This document shows positions 5,573 through 9,693 of a DNA stretch of 9,693 nt, in pieces (positions within the stretch are counted from its first letter, which is position 1; every line of letters begins with the position of its first letter). The position numbers and the translations under genes are program-made. The notes below the pieces were generated by a model. The model saw nothing but the letters and a program-made list of their open reading frames with translations, ran no database searches and was not told the DNA's origin. Source of the stretch: Pseudomonadota bacterium (GTDB lineage Bacteria > Pseudomonadota > Alphaproteobacteria > Acetobacterales > Acetobacteraceae); contig JAJZVS010000123.1 in assembly GCA_021845555.1 (NCBI GenBank), forward strand, positions 1-9,693, written 5' to 3'.

Positions 5573-6604
5573 ATGCGACGCAGGACGCTGCTGCGGGCCG
5601 GCGGGGCGTGGGCCGGCGGGGCGTGGGCCAGCGGGGTGTGGGCCAGCGGGGCGTGGGCCAGCGGGGCGTGGGCCAGCGGGGCATGGGCCGGTGGGGGGCC
5701 GGTCTCGATCATCGTCCCCGCGTTCCCGGACGCGCCGGCCGGGCTCGCCGCGCGGCTGTTGCAACCGCGGCTGGAACGTGCGCTCGATCGCGCGGTGATC
5801 GTCGATTTCCGGCCGGGCGCGGGCGGCATTACCGGCCTGGGGGACGGCGCGCGCGCCCCCGCCGATGGTGCCACGCTCACGCTGCTCACCCCGGCGATCG
5901 TCGCCGCCCCCTGGCTCAGCCAGCGGATGGACTGGACCCCGCGCGACTTCGCCCCGATCGGGCGGATCAGCTTCACGCCGGAGGTGCTGGTGGTGGCCGC
6001 CGGCTCCCCATACCGCACCCTGGCCGGGCTGATGGCGGCGCTGCGCGCGCATCCCGGCACGCTGCCCGCCCCGTTCGACGGCGCCTGGAGCAGCGCGGAG
6101 ATCGCCGAGGTCATGTTCCTCGATCGCGCCGGCCTGGCGGCGCGGCCGGTCGCGGGCAGCCACATCGCGGCGGGGCTGGCCGATGGGACGCTGGCCTTCG
6201 CGGTTCGCCCGATGCCCTGGGCGCTGGCCGGCATTGCCGCCGGGAGGCTGCGGGCCCTGGCGGTGTCCGCGCCGGCGGACGGGGACGCGCCGAGGGACGC
6301 GCCGCCGCTGCCGGGCGTGCGGCGGTTCCGCGACCTGGGGCTGGAGGTGACGATCGGCTCCTGGCTGGTGCTCGCCGCCCCGGCGGGGACGCCGGCGTCG
6401 GTCCTCGTCCCGCTGCGCGCGGCGCTGCGGGAGGCGATGGCGGCGGAGGGGCTGCGCGCGCGTCTGGCCGCCGCCGGGATCGCGCCCGCCTGGCAGGACG
6501 GGCCGGCCGCGGAGGCCGCGATGGTGGCGGAGTATCGCGCGCTGGGGCGGCTGTTCACCGCCATCGGCGCCAATTGGCGCGCGCCTTCGGTGGCTTCCCG
6601 CTAG
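5573..6604 (+). CDS. Bug/TctC-family periplasmic solute-binding protein, orphan
   Basis: The product is 343 aa. The ATG at 5573 follows GGAGGTG (5564-5570). The leader MRRRTLLRAG carries an RR-T-L-L-R pattern compatible with Tat export, and its hydrophobic part (residues 10-39) is six tandem five-residue repeats rich in Gly, Ala and Trp. The mature part shows Bug features: SIIVPAFP (45-52), RPGAGGITG (80-88), ADGATLTLLTP (97-107), then RTLAGLMAALRAHPG and, near the C-terminus, GSWLVLAAPAGTP followed by VLVPLRAALREAM. The usual Pro-Gly-Gly ligand loop after the first strand is replaced by FPDAPAG, so ligand binding may be altered. Bug proteins bind carboxylates; no TctA/TctB membrane genes are nearby, as is common for orphan Bug genes. 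Probably periplasmic. Confidence 0.88.
   Translation: MRRRTLLRAGGAWAGGAWASGVWASGAWASGAWASGAWAGGGPVSIIVPAFPDAPAGLAARLLQPRLERALDRAVIVDFRPGAGGITGLGDGARAPADGATLTLLTPAIVAAPWLSQRMDWTPRDFAPIGRISFTPEVLVVAAGSPYRTLAGLMAALRAHPGTLPAPFDGAWSSAEIAEVMFLDRAGLAARPVAGSHIAAGLADGTLAFAVRPMPWALAGIAAGRLRALAVSAPADGDAPRDAPPLPGVRRFRDLGLEVTIGSWLVLAAPAGTPASVLVPLRAALREAMAAEGLRARLAAAGIAPAWQDGPAAEAAMVAEYRALGRLFTAIGANWRAPSVASR
5600..5689 (+). repeat. 6 x 15-bp tandem repeat inside the signal peptide
   Basis: Six contiguous 15-bp units with consensus RGC GGG GCG TGG GCC start at 5600, 5615, 5630, 5645, 5660 and 5675. Units 4 and 5 are identical, as are units 1 and 2; unit 3 has GTG for GCG and unit 6 has GCA. Each encodes (G/S)-G-(A/V)-W-A. 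The unit is a multiple of three, so copy-number change keeps the frame while lengthening or shortening the signal-peptide core. The near identity indicates recent slippage or duplication. Confidence 0.97.
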
Positions 6605-6607
6605 TGT

Positions 6608-6647
6608 CCTGCCCCTGAAATGCCTACCCATTTCAGGGACCAGCAGG
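6608..6647. repeat. strong hairpin downstream of the Bug gene
   Basis: CCCTGAAATG (6613-6622) and CATTTCAGGG (6629-6638) form a perfect 10-bp stem with a 6-nt loop CCTACC. CCTGC (6608-6612) and GCAGG (6643-6647) can extend it beyond a 4-nt bulge. It begins 3 nt after the Bug stop codon. No T-run follows on either strand, so it is not a canonical intrinsic terminator; it could stabilise the 3' end, aid termination or be an insertion-sequence end remnant. Confidence 0.7.
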
Positions 6648-6664
6648 CCACTGAAAACAAAGAG

Positions 6665-6831
6665 CTAGCCCGGATTTCTCACAGGATCGCGGCGCGATGG
6701 CGAAGGGATTTGTCGTGTCAGGGGTTTTGCGCGACGCGCCCAATACAGGCCGTATTGGCAAGGAGCGCAAAGCCCCTGACGCGGCAAAGACCGAGCCAGC
6801 GCCCGCGCAGACTGTGAGAAATACGGGCTAG
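6665..6831. mobile_element. 167-bp palindromic MITE-like/fold-back element
   Basis: The termini TAGCCCGGATTTCTCACAG (6666-6684) and CTGTGAGAAATACGGGCTA (6812-6830) are inverted repeats matching at 18 of 19 positions, and the outer C6665/G6831 pair makes CTAG at both ends. The interior is also folded: GTCAGGGGTTTTGCGC (6717-6732) pairs 15 of 16 with GCGCAAAGCCCCTGAC (6765-6780), and CCAATAC/GTATTGG (6740-6746, 6752-6758) closes the centre around AGGCC. The intervening arms align imperfectly too, so the whole element is one long imperfect palindrome. It has no transposase and no credible ORF. CTAG at each end could be a target duplication or part of the repeat. It most resembles a non-autonomous MITE; its parent family is not identified here. 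An RNA from it would be a long hairpin. Confidence 0.75.
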
Positions 6832-9104
6832 GGGCGCTCAGCCCCGGTGTCGCACCACGCGCGCCACGCCATGCGCAGTCCGGTGGCCAGGCTGCGGCCG
6901 AAGCGGGGGGCGTCGCACAGCGGGCTGGCTTTCACCTGCGCGCGCAGCCCGGCGCGCAGCGCGGCAAGCCCCGGCAGGTCGCCTGCCGCCGCCACCGCGC
7001 GCGCCGTGTAGCCCGCCAGGTCCGGCGCCACCCATCCCGCCAAGCCCGCATTGCTGAGGTGGCTGGCGGAATGGCGGGAGGCGAAGATCTCGCCGGGCAA
7101 GGTGACGGTGGGCACGCCCATCCACAGCGCCTCGCAGGTGGTGAGGCCGCCGGAGTAGGGGAACGGGTCGAGCACGATGTCGATCTCGTTATATTGCGCC
7201 AGGAACGCGCGATGCCCCGAACCCGCGCGGGTTTCGATCCGTTCGGGCGAAATCCCATGCGCGGCGATCGCCGCGACCAGCGCGGCGGCGGTGGGCGGAT
7301 CGGCCAGTTGGTGCGTCTTCAGCACCAGCCGCGCGCCCGGCACGCGGCGCAGGATCTCCGCCCAGGCGGCGATCGCCGGGGGGGTGATCTTGGCCAGGTT
7401 GTTGAAGCAGCCGAAGGTCACGTGCCCCGCCGCCAGCGCCGGCAGCGGCGCCACGTCCGGCGCATAGGGCGGCGGGCTGTAGCACACGTAGCCGTCGGTC
7501 AGGCGCAGCAGGCGCTCGGTATAGAGCGCCTCGAATCCCGGCGGGGTCTCCCAGCGGTCGGTGAGGATCCAGTCCATTTCAGGCAGGCCGGTCGAGTGGG
7601 TCTGCATGCCGACCCATTTGATCTGCACCGGGGCGAGCCGATGGGTGCAGGCGGCCATCCGCCCGGCGTCCCCGTAGCCGCCGAGGTCGATCAGGATATC
7701 GATGCCGAGCGCGCGGGCGCGGCTGGCCAGCGCGGCATCGTCCAGCGCGTCGATCTCGATCCAGTCGTCGGCGCGGGCGCGGAAGCGCTGGGCGATCGGG
7801 TCGTTGCCGGTCGCTGGCGCGCTGTTCTGCGACAGGCAGATCACCGCGAACTCCGCCCGGTCCAGCGTCTCGAACCCGGCCACGGTCAGCCAGCCGACCG
7901 GATGGGTCTTCAGCGTGCCCGACAGCAGGCCGAGGCGGAGCGGGCGATCGGACGCGGCGGCCCGCGGCGATTCCGCCGACCCCATAGACGCTGGCCGCGG
8001 CAGCCGCGCGGCGGTGGCGGCCAGCGTGTCCAGCAGGGCAGCGGCGGTGGCGCCGGCGCGGTAGGGCAGGATATTCGCCAGCGTGCGGTGCGGCAGCGGC
8101 GTGTCCGGCGCCAGCGCGATGGCCTGGCGCGCCAGCGCCTCGGCCGCCTCCTGATGGCCGAGATTGACTGTGGCGTTGGCGAGATTGCACAGCACGTTGG
8201 CATCCGGCCCGAAGCGGTCGAGCAGGCCCTGCAGGAGCGCGCGCGCCTCGGCGTGGCGGTGCATGCGCATCAGCACGGCGGCGTGGTCGTTCTGCAGCCG
8301 CGGGTCGTCGGGATCGAGCGCGATCGCGCGGGCGAGCGCCGCCGCCGCTTCCTGGACCCGCGGCGAACGGGCGAGCAGACCGGCGAGCAGCCGGGCGATC
8401 GCGGCATTCTCCGGGGCGAGGGCGGCGGCGGCTTCCAGCGCCTCGATCGCCTCGGGGCCGCGGCCGGCGCGGTGCAGCAGCACGCCGCGCGCGGCGTGCG
8501 GGACCGGGTTCGTCGGGTCGGCGCTCAGGCACAGATCGAGCCGCGCCAGTTCGGCCTCCCCCGTGCCGGCGTCCTGCGCCGCCTCCGCCCGGCGCAGCGC
8601 GTAATCCAGCCGGTGCGGTTCGTGCCGGCTGGCTTCGGCGAACGCGGTCTCCGCCAGCGCCAGTTCGCCGGCGCGGCGGAACGTCAGGCCGAGCAGGTCC
8701 CACGCCTCCGCCCGGTCGGGCGCGACGCCGCAGCAGCGCAGCAGCTTGCCGGTGGCGGCATCGGTCTCCCCGGCGGCCAGATGCAGGGCGGCGCGGGCGA
8801 TCAGCGCCTCGGGCCGGTTCGGATTGCGCTCCAGCGCCTGGTCGTAGGCGGCGGCGGCGGCTTCTGCCTGGCCGGCGGCGCGCAGGCTCTGGCCCAGGCG
8901 CAGCGGCGGTTCGTCCCACTCCGGCAGCAGGGTGGCGAGGTCGCGCAGCAGCCGGCGGGCGCGCGCCGGGCAGCCGGCCTGATCCTCGGCGATCGCGAGG
9001 TTGAGCCGGGTCAGCGGGGACTCAGCGCCGGCCCTGGCGGCGGCGCGCAGGACCGCGAGGGCGTCGGGGTGGGACAGTCCCTCCAGGATCGGCTCGGCGA
9101 TCAT
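6828..9104 (-). CDS. TPR-repeat GT41 glycosyltransferase (O-GlcNAc transferase/SPINDLY-like)
   Basis: The product is 758 aa. The ATG at 9104 overlaps the TGA of the upstream methyltransferase gene (ATGA). Residues about 30-345 are tandem tetratricopeptide repeats (about eight; e.g. 66-98, 99-131, 133-165, 201-233, 269-301, 302-335). Residues about 388-755 form the GT41 catalytic region: THPVGWL (400-406, H401 as the likely equivalent of the OGT HP motif), DLGGYGDAGRM (473-483), RLAPVQIKWVGMQTHSTGLP (489-508), DWILTDRWETPPG (511-523), FGCFNNLAKITP (564-575, with K572 matching the UDP-contacting Lys of OGT) and LDPFPYSGGLTTCEALWMGVP (645-665). Such enzymes transfer a sugar from a nucleotide donor to Ser/Thr or other acceptors, TPRs selecting the target. 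The acceptor is unknown. No signal peptide is seen, so it is cytoplasmic. The stop codon TAG lies in the right end of the adjacent palindromic element. Confidence 0.93.
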   Translation of the reverse strand: MIAEPILEGLSHPDALAVLRAAARAGAESPLTRLNLAIAEDQAGCPARARRLLRDLATLLPEWDEPPLRLGQSLRAAGQAEAAAAAYDQALERNPNRPEALIARAALHLAAGETDAATGKLLRCCGVAPDRAEAWDLLGLTFRRAGELALAETAFAEASRHEPHRLDYALRRAEAAQDAGTGEAELARLDLCLSADPTNPVPHAARGVLLHRAGRGPEAIEALEAAAALAPENAAIARLLAGLLARSPRVQEAAAALARAIALDPDDPRLQNDHAAVLMRMHRHAEARALLQGLLDRFGPDANVLCNLANATVNLGHQEAAEALARQAIALAPDTPLPHRTLANILPYRAGATAAALLDTLAATAARLPRPASMGSAESPRAAASDRPLRLGLLSGTLKTHPVGWLTVAGFETLDRAEFAVICLSQNSAPATGNDPIAQRFRARADDWIEIDALDDAALASRARALGIDILIDLGGYGDAGRMAACTHRLAPVQIKWVGMQTHSTGLPEMDWILTDRWETPPGFEALYTERLLRLTDGYVCYSPPPYAPDVAPLPALAAGHVTFGCFNNLAKITPPAIAAWAEILRRVPGARLVLKTHQLADPPTAAALVAAIAAHGISPERIETRAGSGHRAFLAQYNEIDIVLDPFPYSGGLTTCEALWMGVPTVTLPGEIFASRHSASHLSNAGLAGWVAPDLAGYTARAVAAAGDLPGLAALRAGLRAQVKASPLCDAPRFGRSLATGLRMAWRAWCDTGAERP

Positions 9105-9693
9105 GCGCGGGCCAGCACGGCGAACAGGCCCGGCACCGGGGCTTGGTTCTCGAACCGTTGCGTCTCCGCGGCGAGCTCGCGCACCGCGAATCCCGCGGCG
9201 GCGGCCTGCGCGCGCAAATAGTCGGCGGTATGGGCGTAGCGGCCCTGCCGGCCGAGCTGCCAGGGCGGCGCGGGGTCTGTCCCGGGCGCGGGGGATTCGG
9301 TGGAAAGCAGCATCAGCCCGCCGGGACGGAGCCGGGCGCGGGCCGCGCCCAGCACCGGATCGAGGGCGCCGAAATAGCACAGCACGTCGGCGGCCAGGAT
9401 CAGCCCATAGTCCGGCCCCGGTTCGGCGAGCACGGTCAGGAGATCGGCCTCCCGCAGACTGGCATACAGGCCCTTGTCGGCCGCTCGGGCCAGCATGCGC
9501 GGCGCGAGGTCCACCCCATGCAGCGGTCCGACCGGCAGGTCGTGGATCGCGAGACCCACGAGCCCGGTGCCGCAGCCAAGGTCGAGCGTGGGACCCGCGC
9601 TGCCCCCGGCCGCGTTCCACGGCGCAAGGCGCAGCAGCGCGGCGCGCATCAGCCCCGGGACGCGGTAGCCGAGCGCGATCAGATGCTGCTCGA
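9101..9693 (-). CDS. SAM-dependent class I methyltransferase (COG4976-like), 5' end outside the window
   Basis: The frame stays open from the stop at 9101 to the right edge, and residues before the internal Met at 9649 (reading ...EQHLIALGYRVPGLM) continue the family pattern, so the real start lies beyond the window. Motif I, TLDLGCGTGLVG, is followed by GVDLAPRML (acidic residue for SAM ribose), then LREADLL, LILAADVLCYFG and LRPGGLMLLSTES, the standard order of a Rossmann methyltransferase. The D-x-H-L...LGYRxP lead-in is typical of predicted methyltransferases linked to TPR proteins (COG4976). The substrate is unknown. The ATGA overlap with the TPR-GT41 gene indicates coupled translation and suggests action on the same acceptor or glycan. 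Cytoplasmic. Confidence 0.9.
   Translation of the reverse strand, partial: EQHLIALGYRVPGLMRAALLRLAPWNAAGGSAGPTLDLGCGTGLVGLAIHDLPVGPLHGVDLAPRMLARAADKGLYASLREADLLTVLAEPGPDYGLILAADVLCYFGALDPVLGAARARLRPGGLMLLSTESPAPGTDPAPPWQLGRQGRYAHTADYLRAQAAAAGFAVRELAAETQRFENQAPVPGLFAVLARA

Noticed and set aside
5600..5689. CRISPR array
   Set aside because: The 15-bp units are contiguous, without spacers, and lie within a coding frame.
4083..5798. 571-codon plus-strand frame across the dehydrogenase gene and into the Bug leader
   Set aside because: It overlaps three better-supported genes, is Arg/Pro-rich low complexity and has no recognisable motif.
6613..6638. Rho-independent terminator
   Set aside because: The stem is strong, but no T-run follows on either strand, so I list it as a hairpin only.
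6620..6817. 65-codon ORF in the intergenic region
   Set aside because: It begins inside the hairpin and runs through the palindromic element; there is no ribosome site and the peptide has no recognisable features.
7059..9221. 720-codon open frame on the plus strand opposite the TPR-GT41 gene
   Set aside because: Its composition is Arg/Gly/Gln/Ala-rich without any domain, and the opposite strand encodes clear TPR and GT41 motifs; this is a high-GC antisense shadow.

Overview
This is a very GC-rich window, dense with genes and free of any stretch over 300 bases without one. It looks like a chromosomal segment of an alphaproteobacterium, most plausibly Acetobacteraceae/Rhodospirillales. That placement is inferred from base composition, an orphan Bug-type solute-binding protein with an arginine-rich leader, a persulfide-dioxygenase-like hydrolase and a TPR/GT41 glycosyltransferase. 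No rRNA, tRNA, CRISPR array or intact transposase was seen. Most long ORFs opposite the real genes are GC-driven shadows.

Left part (1-4135): two transcription units diverge from a 133-bp intergenic region at 2389-2521. Leftwards run a persulfide-dioxygenase-type metallo-beta-lactamase-fold protein, a short TrmO/TsaA tRNA methyltransferase overlapping it by 4 bp (GTGA), and a cytoplasmic NHL beta-propeller resembling peptidyl-alpha-hydroxyglycine alpha-amidating lyase (PAL). Rightwards run an ArsR-family repressor carrying the CVC metalloid motif, a PF03773-type (ArsP/YraQ-like) permease overlapping it by 4 bp (ATGA), and a 78-aa thioredoxin-like protein with a CxxC site. The arrangement suggests a metalloid- or thiol-stress module. 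The arsR promoter appears nearly leaderless and is overlapped by a 26-bp 12-2-12-type candidate operator.

Middle part (4136-6604): a leftward D-2-hydroxyacid dehydrogenase converges with the thioredoxin-like gene. It is followed by a rightward 56-aa lipoprotein with Trp/His-rich motifs and a rightward orphan Bug/TctC-family solute-binding protein. The signal peptide of the Bug protein is built from six tandem 15-bp units, an unusual in-frame minisatellite.

Right part (6605-9693): a 223-bp intergenic region holds a strong hairpin just after the Bug gene and then a 167-bp element that is an imperfect palindrome over its whole length, bounded by near-perfect 19-bp terminal inverted repeats and CTAG. 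It is probably a MITE or other fold-back element, and its right end supplies the stop codon of the next gene. That gene, read leftwards, is a 758-aa TPR plus GT41 (O-GlcNAc-transferase/SPINDLY-like) protein. It overlaps by 4 bp (ATGA) an upstream SAM-dependent methyltransferase that runs off the right edge, so the two are probably co-translated as one modification cassette.
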